DNA of 9,612 nucleotides from Bacillota bacterium (GTDB lineage: Bacteria > Bacillota > Bacilli > Alicyclobacillales > SLC66), in assembly GCA_021821225.1 (NCBI GenBank), contig JAKACR010000093.1:1-9612 (forward strand). The letters are read 5' to 3'. Under the pieces are notes generated by a model. That model saw only the letters and a program-made list of their open reading frames with translations, searched no databases and had not been told where the DNA came from. Shown piece after piece: positions 1 through 7,563 of this stretch; positions within the stretch are counted from its first letter, which is position 1; each line of letters opens with the position of its first letter. Both the position numbers and the translations under genes were made by a program.

Positions 1-1
1 T

Positions 2-1591
<1,590 letters not shown>

Positions 1592-1657
1592 ACTTTCTGG
1601 CTGCCTTGAAAATGTGAATTCGCAGGGCGAAGAGCGAGACGCCGTCCCGGAGGATTT

Positions 1658-2302
1658 TCATCCTGCCGAGGGCGGCGCCTGTCGAGACGGCGGCGCCCCT
1701 CCCTCCTTCCGCCGAAAGACTCGCGGGAAAAACATCCCGGTTGCCTGGCGATAGTCCGCGTATTCATCCCCGAATGTATCGGCAAGCAGTCTTTCCTCGG
1801 CGCGCGCCCTCACCAGTTCAAGCCAAACAAACAGCGCGAAAGCCGCCCACATCACGGGCTCCATGACCAGCACCGCCTCGCCCGCAAAAGCGAGAAAGTA
1901 CGCGGTGTAAAGCGGGTGGCGCACAAGGCGGTACAGACCGCCGCGCACGACGCGGCGCGCTTCCGGGATCTGCGAGAAGGATGTCCGCAGGGTGAGGAGC
2001 GCGAGGATTTCCAGTGTCACGGCCGCCGTGATGAGGATGTCGGCAAGGCCGACACGCCAGGGAACCGCGCGGTAAGGCCCGATGACATACGGGATGAGCA
2101 GTGGAAAAAGAGCGATCAACAGCGACGCCAGCCAGGCCAGAAGCCGGTCCGTGACGGCTATCGGCCGCTTCATCATCGTCCAAGTGTAGTAGACGGATTC
2201 GAGACCGAAAACGACCGTGAATCCCCACAGTCCGCGCCAGGCGTCGGTCCAGGCGAGATTCAGCGTCACCGCCAGTGCAATCGCCTGAATCAAGATCCGC
2301 AT
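1658..2302 (-). CDS. Membrane methyltransferase of the isoprenylcysteine carboxyl methyltransferase (ICMT)-like superfamily
   Basis: A 214-residue integral membrane protein. Hydrophobic segments lie at about residues 3-18, 25-40, 53-75, 86-105 and 134-163. The C-terminal half has the layout of the ICMT/PEMT/NnrU-like methyltransferases, which bind S-adenosylmethionine at the membrane: GLYRLVRHPLYTAYF (122-136), then a Glu pair (169-170) and FGDEYADYR (177-185). The substrate cannot be read from the sequence. Bacteria lack prenylated-protein maturation of the eukaryotic kind, and characterised relatives include a methanethiol S-methyltransferase (MddA) as well as lipid N-methyltransferases. 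The ATG at 2302 is chosen because GGGAGG (2310-2315 on the complementary strand) sits 7 bases ahead; an upstream in-frame start at 2356 would add 18 non-hydrophobic residues and lacks a good site. The gene follows the rhodanese by 81 bases and probably shares its promoter. Its last codons carry a 9-bp direct repeat (1671-1679 and 1689-1697) that gives a duplicated APPS tail. Confidence 0.8.
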   Translation of the reverse strand: MRILIQAIALAVTLNLAWTDAWRGLWGFTVVFGLESVYYTWTMMKRPIAVTDRLLAWLASLLIALFPLLIPYVIGPYRAVPWRVGLADILITAAVTLEILALLTLRTSFSQIPEARRVVRGGLYRLVRHPLYTAYFLAFAGEAVLVMEPVMWAAFALFVWLELVRARAEERLLADTFGDEYADYRQATGMFFPRVFRRKEGGAPPSRQAPPSAG

Positions 2303-2383
2303 CGCGTGACCTCCCGTCGTTTGCACCAGTATAGCGGGAAACGGACGGGCTGTCACATGCGCGGCGCGCGCCCCTGAGGCGCA

Positions 2384-2689
2384 TTAATAGGCGACGTCAC
2401 CGTCCCAGCGAGACATGCCTCCGAGCAGATTGTAGATTTTTTTATACCCCAGCCGTTCCAGATAATCGCACGCGACGCTGCTGCGTCCGCCACTGTGGCA
2501 AACGACAACCGCTTCCGCATGCGGGTCGATTTCCTTATAACGTTCCGACAGTTGCCCGAGCGGGATCAATCTTGCGCCGGGAATGTGACCGGACGAAAAT
2601 TCGCTCGGTTCCCGCACGTCGATGATTTGCAGGTTTGCAATCGCCTTTCTCTTCTCCTTGACATCCACGGGCATCCATTGTTTCGGCAT
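2384..2689 (-). CDS. Single-domain rhodanese-like sulfurtransferase
   Basis: A 101-residue protein consisting of one rhodanese domain with no signal peptide or membrane segment, so it is probably cytosolic. IIDVREPSEFSSGHIPGARLIPL (22-44) is the characteristic first half of the domain. The active-site loop CHSGGRS (64-70) supplies Cys64, which in this family carries a persulfide during sulfur transfer. LGGMSRWDG near the end is the usual C-terminal signature. Single-domain proteins of this kind move sulfane sulfur between low-molecular-weight or protein thiols; the natural donor and acceptor here are unknown. The ATG at 2689 is preceded by GAGGAGGA (2697-2704) at 7 bases. An in-frame ATG at 2716 would place that site inside the gene, so I reject it. 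The gene is the first of a two-gene unit with the membrane methyltransferase, and the promoter at 2750-2777 contains a CsoR/CstR-type operator. Confidence 0.92.
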   Translation of the reverse strand: MPKQWMPVDVKEKRKAIANLQIIDVREPSEFSSGHIPGARLIPLGQLSERYKEIDPHAEAVVVCHSGGRSSVACDYLERLGYKKIYNLLGGMSRWDGDVAY

Positions 2690-2723
2690 GACATTATCCT
2701 CCTCAGGTTCTCTCATGATGATG

Positions 2724-2737
2724 GCGGGCCAGCCCGC
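2724..2737 (-). other. Small GC-rich hairpin in the rhodanese leader
   Basis: GCGGGC and GCCCGC are perfect 6-bp arms around a 2-base centre. They lie a few bases downstream of the predicted transcription start and about 20 bases ahead of the Shine-Dalgarno site. The hairpin could protect the 5' end of the message, or it could be incidental in GC-rich DNA. Confidence 0.35.
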
Positions 2738-2749
2738 TCACACTTCTCT

Positions 2750-2777
2750 ATTATATACCCTACAGGGTATATGTCAA
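2750..2777 (-). promoter_or_regulatory. Consensus sigma-A promoter of the rhodanese unit
   Basis: On the minus strand a perfect TTGACA -35 box (2772-2777) is followed by a 16-base spacer and a perfect TATAAT -10 box (2750-2755). Just upstream is a run of eight T residues (complement of 2781-2788), which adds an AT-rich stretch in an otherwise GC-rich region. Transcription should begin near 2743, leaving a leader of about 50 bases before the rhodanese ATG. So strong a promoter would be nearly constitutive without a repressor, and its spacer is almost entirely occupied by the palindrome listed next. Confidence 0.85.
2753..2772. promoter_or_regulatory. CsoR/CstR-type operator palindrome
   Basis: ATATACCCTACAGGGTATAT is a palindrome with 9-bp perfect arms around a 2-base centre. 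It overlaps the -10 box on one side and the first base of the -35 box on the other. The TATACCC-TA-N-GGGTATA pattern is that of operators bound by the CsoR family of helical repressors (CsoR for copper, CstR for persulfide, FrmR for formaldehyde, RcnR for nickel/cobalt). The adjacent rhodanese makes a persulfide sensor such as CstR the likeliest partner; that is an inference, as no regulator gene lies in the window. Confidence 0.7.
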
Positions 2778-2826
2778 AGTAAAAAAAAGGCACGCAACGA
2801 TCGCCGGATCCACCGGGAGCTGCTCA

Positions 2827-2928
2827 ATTCCACTTCGTGACGCTCCCTATCCCCTGAAGGGGATGGGCTTCTGACGGAATCCCCACGCCTGTCCCTTCCT
2901 CACATTCTGGAATCACAACGAAGTGAAT
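2827..2928. repeat. Imperfect inverted repeat flanking the IS605-like tail
   Basis: CACTTCGT at 2831-2838 is matched by its exact reverse complement ACGAAGTG at 2918-2925. With one unpaired base the arms extend to ATTCCACTTCGT and ACGAAGTGAAT. About 80 bases lie between them, including the IS605-like hairpin. The pair could mark the boundaries of a small non-autonomous element or be part of a folded RNA; there is no visible target-site duplication. Confidence 0.4.
2837..2890 (-). mobile_element. Candidate right-end / omega-RNA tail of an IS200/IS605-type element (remnant)
   Basis: Read on the minus strand, this stretch runs GGGGATTCCGTCAGAAGCCC, then a hairpin (CCCATCCCC, loop TTCA, GGGGATAGGG), then AGCGTCAC. 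The order GAAGCCC, GC-rich stem with a TTCA/TTTA loop, then GGG and a (G)TCAC-type end is what I recognise from the right ends of IS200/IS605 and IS1341-like elements, where it also forms the 3' tail of the TnpB-associated omega RNA. One C-A mismatch breaks the stem on this strand, as expected for a decaying copy. No tnpA or tnpB coding sequence is present nearby. The identification rests on remembered pattern, not on a search. Confidence 0.45.
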
Positions 2929-2949
2929 GCCGCCCCAGAAGTCTCCATT

Positions 2950-3003
2950 CTAATTCACGGGTAGTTTGCAGGCTTTTCCCGCTATGGAATAGTCCTCGTC
3001 CAT
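2950..3003 (-). CDS. Possible 17-residue peptide downstream of lipA
   Basis: ATG at 3003 opens a 17-codon frame, MDEDYSIAGKACKLPVN, ended by TAG. A strong Shine-Dalgarno GGAGGGG (3012-3018 on the complementary strand) lies 8 bases ahead, and the ATG is 18 bases past the lipA stop, so the frame could be translated as the last gene of the lipA transcript. I do not recognise the peptide. Beyond the TAG the same frame stays open for another 41 codons through the IS605-like tail, so this may be the remains of a longer reading frame. Its shortness makes chance occurrence a real possibility. Confidence 0.25.
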   Translation of the reverse strand: MDEDYSIAGKACKLPVN

Positions 3004-3021
3004 TCGCCTCACCCCTCCGTA

Positions 3022-3963
3022 TCACACCTTCCCGAGAGACACGCCAGCAACCGCGTGCACCGCGGCATCGGCCTGCTCCTGGGCATGGTAGGAGCTGCGC
3101 ACCAACGGGCCGGATTCCACATGGGCGAAGCCGCGCTTCATGCCCTCTTTCCGCAACGTCGAGAATTCGTCCGGCGTATAGTAGCGTTCCACGGCGAGAT
3201 GCTGGCGCGTGGGCTGCAGGTATTGGCCGATCGTGACCAGGCTGACGTCAGCCGCGCGCAGGTCGTCCAGCGTCTCCAGAATCTCTTTCCACGTCTCGCC
3301 GACTCCCAACATTATGCTGGACTTGGTCGGGATCGACGGTTGCAGCGCGTGCGCCCGGCGCAACAGTTCCAGCGATCGGTCGTACTTCGCCTTCGAACGG
3401 ACGCGGTCGGACAGCCTGCGCACCGTCTCCACATTGTGATTCAGGATATCGGGCGAGGCGTCCATCACCGTCTTGAGCGCATCCCAATCGCCGAGAAAAT
3501 CGGGAATCAGCACCTCCACGCGGCAGTCGCTCTTTGCGGCGCGCACGGCGTGGACCGTCTCGGCAAAGATGCTTGCCCCGCCGTCATTCAGGTCGTCGCG
3601 CGCCACGGATGTCACGACCACATGGCGCAGATTCATCCTGATCACCGCATCCGCCACACGAGCGGGTTCCGCGCGGTCCACTTCATTCGGACGGCCGGTC
3701 GTGACCGCGCAGAATCGGCAGCCGCGCGTGCAGGTGTCGCCGAGGATCATGAATGTGGCCGTCCCATGCCCCCAGCATTCGTAGATATTGGGACAGCGCG
3801 CCTCCTCGCACACTGTGTGGAGACGGTCGCCCCGCATGATGTCCTTCAGGTGATTGAATGAACCGTCCGTCTTGAGTTGCACCTTCAGCCAATCGGGCCG
3901 CCGCAAAGGCGCATTGGCCTCTTTTTCCACGCTGCCATACAGATCCTTCCACATTTCAGCCAC
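3022..3963 (-). CDS. lipA: Lipoyl synthase LipA
   Basis: LipA is a cytosolic radical-SAM enzyme that inserts two sulfur atoms into the octanoyl chain carried on lipoyl domains, completing the cofactor of 2-oxoacid dehydrogenases and the glycine cleavage system. Numbering from the GTG at 3963 (313 residues; the family is usually about 300), [12 protein letters not shown] (52-63) is the CX4CX5C motif of the auxiliary cluster, which is consumed as sulfur donor. CTRGCRFC (78-85) is the CX3CX2C radical-SAM motif. [10 protein letters not shown] near the end contains the serine that ligates the auxiliary cluster. The GTG has GAGGGAG (3975-3981) 11 bases ahead. An ATG at 4020 lacks a good site and one at 3954 is further from it, so the start is uncertain by some 20 residues. 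The gene lies about 100 bases after bkdB and likely shares its transcript, so sulfur insertion into E2 is encoded beside its target. Confidence 0.95.
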   Translation of the reverse strand: MAEMWKDLYGSVEKEANAPLRRPDWLKVQLKTDGSFNHLKDIMRGDRLHTVCEEARCPNIYECWGHGTATFMILGDTCTRGCRFCAVTTGRPNEVDRAEPARVADAVIRMNLRHVVVTSVARDDLNDGGASIFAETVHAVRAAKSDCRVEVLIPDFLGDWDALKTVMDASPDILNHNVETVRRLSDRVRSKAKYDRSLELLRRAHALQPSIPTKSSIMLGVGETWKEILETLDDLRAADVSLVTIGQYLQPTRQHLAVERYYTPDEFSTLRKEGMKRGFAHVESGPLVRSSYHAQEQADAAVHAVAGVSLGKV

Positions 3964-4062
3964 TTGTCCGCCATCTCCCTCTGTCCAGATTCCGCACCGG
4001 TTGGATGATCGCACGTCCATTGTCCCGCGCCATTGCCCCGCGACTGGACGGTTTCGATGGGA

Positions 4063-5448
4063 TCAATACAGGCTCGTCTGCTCCCCGATCGCTTCCAGGC
4101 GTTCTTTGACCGCCTGCATGAAACGTCCGGCGGCTAGGCCGTCGAGCACGCGGTGGTCGATACTCAAGCACAAGTTTACCATGTGGCGGATCGCGATGCT
4201 GTCGTCCGTCCGAACGACCGGCCGTTTCACGATCGTCTCGACGGACAAGATGGCCGCCTGGGGCGCATTGATGATCGGTTGGGATAAAATAGAACGAAAT
4301 GCGCCCGTATTGTTGACCGTGAACGTCCCGCCCTCCACGTCGGACACGGCCAATTTGCCCGTCCGGGCGCGCCGCGCGAGATCGTGCGCCGCCAGGGACA
4401 GACCGGCCACGCTCAGGCGGTCGGCGTGATGGATCACCGGGACAGCCAACGTTTCGTCTGTGGCCACCGCGATGGAGAGATGGATGTCCCGTTTCAGCAG
4501 AATCCTGTCCTCCGCCCACACCGCGTTCAGGAGAGGGTGTTGCCGCAGGGCGTCGGCCGCCACTTTGAGAAAGAATGGAAAATACGTGAGGTCCACTCCC
4601 TCGCGCAACTTAAACGCCGCTTTCTCGCGCTCGCGCAACCGATGCATTCCCGTCACGTCCGCCTCGATCATCATCCAGGCGTGCGGCGCTTCGCGCTTGC
4701 TCTGCACCATCCGCCTGGCGATCGTCCTGCGCAGCGGCGTGACGGGAATCCACTCCTCTCGCGGGCTCTGTTCGGCTGGCGCCTGTCCGGACACAACCGG
4801 CCAGCGCTCTTCTTTTTCGGCTGCCTGCCGGTCGTCGCCTGTTCCAGGCGGCCACTTTTCTGTCGCCGCCTGTTCTATATGGCGCAACACATCCTTGCGC
4901 GTGATGCGCCCTCCGATGCCTGTGCCGGCGATCCGCGCCAGATCCACGCCGTGTTCCACCGCCAAGCGCGACACCACAGGAGAATGGCGCGCGCGCGCTG
5001 CAATCGCCGTACCGATTGATTGACCGGCGTCTGGCGCCACCGCTTGTTGTGCGGTCTGTTGTGCGCCGCGCCGGCTGTTGTCCGGATCCGCCGGATCCGG
5101 TTTCTCCGCTGGATCCGCCGCCAGCAACATCGTATCCGGCGGCTCGGCCTCCCCTTCGGCCATCTGCGCCTGGTCCCTTGATGTCTCCGCCGCGTGCTCG
5201 GCGCCCGCGGCATCTTCGACAATCACCGCGAGCAGTGTCCCCACGGCGACAGTCTCATTTTCCGGGACGAGAATGGACTGCAAAATTCCCGTGCAATCCG
5301 CCGGAATCTCGGCCATCACCTTGTCCGTGACAATCTCCGCCAGCGCGTCGAACTGCTCGACGCGTTCGCCTTCACGCTTCAACCAGCGCGCAACGGTGCC
5401 TTCTGTCACGCTCTCTCCGAGTTTGGGCATTTTCACTTCCGCCAACAC
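4063..5448 (-). CDS. bkdB: Branched-chain 2-oxoacid dehydrogenase E2, dihydrolipoyl acyltransferase
   Basis: E2 is the core of the complex; it transfers the acyl group from E1 to coenzyme A by way of a swinging lipoyl arm. Domains in order: one lipoyl domain (about 1-77) with the modified lysine in EIVTDKVMAE (Lys43); an Ala/Pro/acidic linker (78-154); the subunit-binding domain (155-191, HSPVVSRLAVEHGVDL to RKDVLRHI); a second linker; and the catalytic domain (235-461) ending in DHRVLDG (431-437), with the catalytic His432 and Asp436. GTFTVNNTGAF, the INAPQAAIL segment with VKRPVV, and MVNLCLSIDHRVLDG follow B. subtilis BkdB closely and favour the branched-chain over the pyruvate type. The length of 461 residues is somewhat longer than usual because of the linkers. 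The start is GTG at 5448, or TTG at 5445, both behind AGGTGA. Bases 5084-5117 carry a GGATCCG repeat in the first linker. Confidence 0.93.
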   Translation of the reverse strand: MLAEVKMPKLGESVTEGTVARWLKREGERVEQFDALAEIVTDKVMAEIPADCTGILQSILVPENETVAVGTLLAVIVEDAAGAEHAAETSRDQAQMAEGEAEPPDTMLLAADPAEKPDPADPDNSRRGAQQTAQQAVAPDAGQSIGTAIAARARHSPVVSRLAVEHGVDLARIAGTGIGGRITRKDVLRHIEQAATEKWPPGTGDDRQAAEKEERWPVVSGQAPAEQSPREEWIPVTPLRRTIARRMVQSKREAPHAWMMIEADVTGMHRLREREKAAFKLREGVDLTYFPFFLKVAADALRQHPLLNAVWAEDRILLKRDIHLSIAVATDETLAVPVIHHADRLSVAGLSLAAHDLARRARTGKLAVSDVEGGTFTVNNTGAFRSILSQPIINAPQAAILSVETIVKRPVVRTDDSIAIRHMVNLCLSIDHRVLDGLAAGRFMQAVKERLEAIGEQTSLY

Positions 5449-5486
5449 ACTTCACCTGCCTTTTTGCGGCTGCACCGCGAACTCGC

Positions 5487-6470
5487 TCAATAGGCCGCGA
5501 GTTCGCGCATGGCCGCCGCGATCTGGTCGGTCTGAATCATGTAAAACTGTTCCAGCGGAGGGCTGAACGCCATCGCCGGAATGTCGGGGCCGCACAGCCT
5601 ACGGATGGGCGCATCCAGGTCGTACAGCGCCTCTCCTGCGATGAGTGCCGCCACCTCCGCCCCCACGCCGCCTGTCTGGTTGTCCTCATGGACGATCAGC
5701 ACTTTGCCGGTTCTGCGCGCGCCTTCCAGGATCAGTTCGCGGTCGAGCGGAGCGACTGTCCGCAAATCGATTACATGGGCGGAGACGCCCTCTTCCGCGA
5801 GCCGCTCCGCCGCTTCCAGCGCCCGATGCGCCATGAGTCCGTAAGCGATGACGGTGAGATCGTCGCCTTCCCGGCGCACCGCGCCCTTTCCGATCGGCAC
5901 TTCAAAAAGCCCGTCCGGCACCTCGTCGCGAACCATCCGGTACAGCCCCTTGTGCTCCAAATACAGCACCGGATCGGGATCGCGAATGGCCGCGACAAGC
6001 AGACCCTTCGCATCCGCCGGCGTGGACGGCAGCACCACTTTCAGGCCGGGAATATGAAAAAACATCGCCTCCAGGCTCTGCGAGTGATACAGCGCGCCGT
6101 GCACCCCGCCGCCGTACGGCGCCCGCACCACGAGCGGACACTGCCAGTCCCCCTGGGTACGATAGCGCATCTTGGCAGCCTCGCTGATGATCTGGTTGAC
6201 TGCTGGCAAGATGAAATCCACAAACTGGATCTCGGCGATCGGTCTCATCCCGTACGCCGCCGCTCCCACCGCCACGCCGACGATGGCGGATTCGGAAAGC
6301 GGAGTGTCGATCACCCGCTGTTCACCGAACTCCTCAAGCAGTCCCTGGGTGACGCGAAAAACCCCTCCCCGGACTCCCACGTCCTCTCCCAGAATGAACA
6401 CCGATTCATCGCGGCGCATCTCCTCCGCCATGGCATCGTGAATCGCTTCTATGTACAGTTTTCGCGCCAT
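5487..6470 (-). CDS. bkdAB: Branched-chain 2-oxoacid dehydrogenase E1 beta subunit
   Basis: This subunit pairs with BkdAA to form the thiamine-diphosphate-dependent E1, which decarboxylates branched 2-oxoacids and passes the acyl group to the lipoyl arm of E2. It has 327 residues, the same length I recall for B. subtilis BkdAB, and no gaps are apparent. Landmarks are FILGEDVGVRGGVF (25-38), IDTPLSESAIVGVAVGAA (54-71), QFVDFILPAVNQIISEAAK, the VRAPYGGGVHGALYHSQS loop (115-132), VIDLRTVAPLD, and CGPDIPAMAFSPPLE near the end. The HGALYHSQS segment and the DLDAPI(R/K)RL...GPDIPAM ending are typical of the branched-chain rather than the pyruvate enzyme. The ATG at 6470 is preceded by GAGGGG (6480-6485). 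A hairpin at 6484-6500 touches this ribosome binding site. The gene sits 38 bases ahead of bkdB. Confidence 0.95.
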   Translation of the reverse strand: MARKLYIEAIHDAMAEEMRRDESVFILGEDVGVRGGVFRVTQGLLEEFGEQRVIDTPLSESAIVGVAVGAAAYGMRPIAEIQFVDFILPAVNQIISEAAKMRYRTQGDWQCPLVVRAPYGGGVHGALYHSQSLEAMFFHIPGLKVVLPSTPADAKGLLVAAIRDPDPVLYLEHKGLYRMVRDEVPDGLFEVPIGKGAVRREGDDLTVIAYGLMAHRALEAAERLAEEGVSAHVIDLRTVAPLDRELILEGARRTGKVLIVHEDNQTGGVGAEVAALIAGEALYDLDAPIRRLCGPDIPAMAFSPPLEQFYMIQTDQIAAAMRELAAY

Positions 6471-6483
6471 CTGTCAAATCCCC

Positions 6484-6500
6484 TCGCGAGCGGTTCGCGA
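6484..6500 (-). other. Hairpin overlapping the bkdAB ribosome binding site
   Basis: Two copies of the self-complementary hexamer TCGCGA (6484-6489 and 6495-6500), separated by 5 bases, can pair as a 6-bp stem in the message. The downstream arm ends on the first two bases of the GAGGGG Shine-Dalgarno site of bkdAB. It could tune the E1-beta to E1-alpha ratio or act as a processing or stability element. It may also be chance in a GC-rich spacer. Confidence 0.35.
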
Positions 6501-6535
6501 TCCGCCGTGATTTGCGCGGCCAATGCGCGCCGTTG

Positions 6536-7522
6536 CTACTGCGCGAACACGTGCAGTAGCGCGCTTTCCGGCTCCGGATAAGCGACGTTCTCCGCATGGC
6601 GGATCGCCTCGTCCACTTCAGCCTGCACATCGGCGCGCAGGCGCTCGTACAGATCGTCGGTCAGCAGCCCCGCTTCGGCGAGATACCGGCGGAACACGAC
6701 AAGCGCGTCCCGCGCGCGGGCCTCCTCGACCTCCTCACGGCTGCGGTACGCCCGGTCGTCATCGTCGCTGGAATGCGGCGTGAGCCTGTAGACCATCACC
6801 TCGACAAGCGTCGGCCCTTTTCCGTCGAGCGCCCGCGAAACAGCCTCCTTCATCACCTCATAGACGCTAAGGACATCGTTCCCGTCGACCGTCACGCCGG
6901 GGAACCCGTATCCCGCAGCGCGGTCCGCCACCCGTTCACACCCCAGTTGTTTGGCGTGCGGAACCGAGATCGCATAATGGTTATTCTCGCAAAAGAAAAT
7001 CACGGGCAACTTGTGCACGCCGGCAAAATTGCACCCTTCGTGAAAATCCCCCTGATTGCTTGATCCCTCGCCAAACGAGGTGTAAAAGACCGCTTTTTCC
7101 CCTCGCAGCCGCGCGCCGAGCGCAAGTCCGGCCGCGTTCGGAATCTGCGTCCCAACCGGGCTGGAGCCGCTCAGAATGCGATGTGCGCGCGAACTGTAGT
7201 GCGCGGGCATCTGTCTGCCGCCGCTGTTCGGGTCCTCCTCCCGCGCGAACGACGCCAGCGCGATATCCCACGCCGTCTGGCCGAACACGAGAACGATCCC
7301 GAGGTCCCTGTAGTACGGCGCGATAAAATCCCGCGTCGGGTCCAGCGCAAACGCCGCCCCGATCTGCGCGCCTTCCTGTCCCTGGCACGAGACAGCAAAT
7401 GGGATCTTGCCCGTCCGGTTCAGATGCCACAAGCGCTCGTCCAGCGCGCGCGCCAGCATCATGTAACGGTACATGGACAACACCTGCTCATCCGAAAGCC
7501 CCAGTTTCTCATGGCGCCGCAT
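6536..7522 (-). CDS. bkdAA: Branched-chain 2-oxoacid dehydrogenase E1 alpha subunit
   Basis: The alpha half of the heterotetrameric E1, holding the pyrophosphate and Mg2+ side of thiamine diphosphate. It has 328 residues from the ATG at 7522 (B. subtilis BkdAA is about 330). Key segments are SCQGQEGAQIGAAFAL (45-60), GGRQMPAHYSSRAHRIL (101-117), and the thiamine-binding motif from GEGSSNQGDFHEG (151-163) to CENNHYAIS (178-186). The loop YRLTPHSSDDDDRAYR (245-260) matches the E1-alpha loop that orders the active site and is phosphorylated in the mammalian enzyme; no kinase is expected here. The ATG is preceded by AAAGGGGG (7531-7538) at 8 bases. The frame extends another 46 codons upstream into an Arg-rich stretch with no family resemblance that would overlap lpdV, so I reject that longer start. 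The gene lies between lpdV (41-base gap) and bkdAB (65-base gap). Confidence 0.95.
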   Translation of the reverse strand: MRRHEKLGLSDEQVLSMYRYMMLARALDERLWHLNRTGKIPFAVSCQGQEGAQIGAAFALDPTRDFIAPYYRDLGIVLVFGQTAWDIALASFAREEDPNSGGRQMPAHYSSRAHRILSGSSPVGTQIPNAAGLALGARLRGEKAVFYTSFGEGSSNQGDFHEGCNFAGVHKLPVIFFCENNHYAISVPHAKQLGCERVADRAAGYGFPGVTVDGNDVLSVYEVMKEAVSRALDGKGPTLVEVMVYRLTPHSSDDDDRAYRSREEVEEARARDALVVFRRYLAEAGLLTDDLYERLRADVQAEVDEAIRHAENVAYPEPESALLHVFAQ

Positions 7523-7563
7523 CACTTTGGCCCCCTTTCTCCGTCTGCGTCGACCATCTTCGG

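Noticed and set aside
2368..2382. GCGCC / GGCGC hairpin between the rhodanese and the methyltransferase as an attenuator
   Set aside because: The stem is only 5 bp, there is no T-run, and such pairings are common in this GC-rich DNA.
2781..2788. Run of eight T residues on the minus strand as a terminator for the lipA transcript
   Set aside because: No stable GC-rich stem ends close to it; the nearest candidate (CCGG-TGGAT-CCGG) is only 4 bp and about 17 bases away. It more likely forms AT-rich upstream sequence of the rhodanese promoter.
3683..3952. Other open frames inside lipA and throughout the bkd genes, on both strands
   Set aside because: They are out-of-frame shadows of strongly conserved genes, Arg/Ser/Pro-rich, with no recognisable motifs. 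High GC lengthens such frames.
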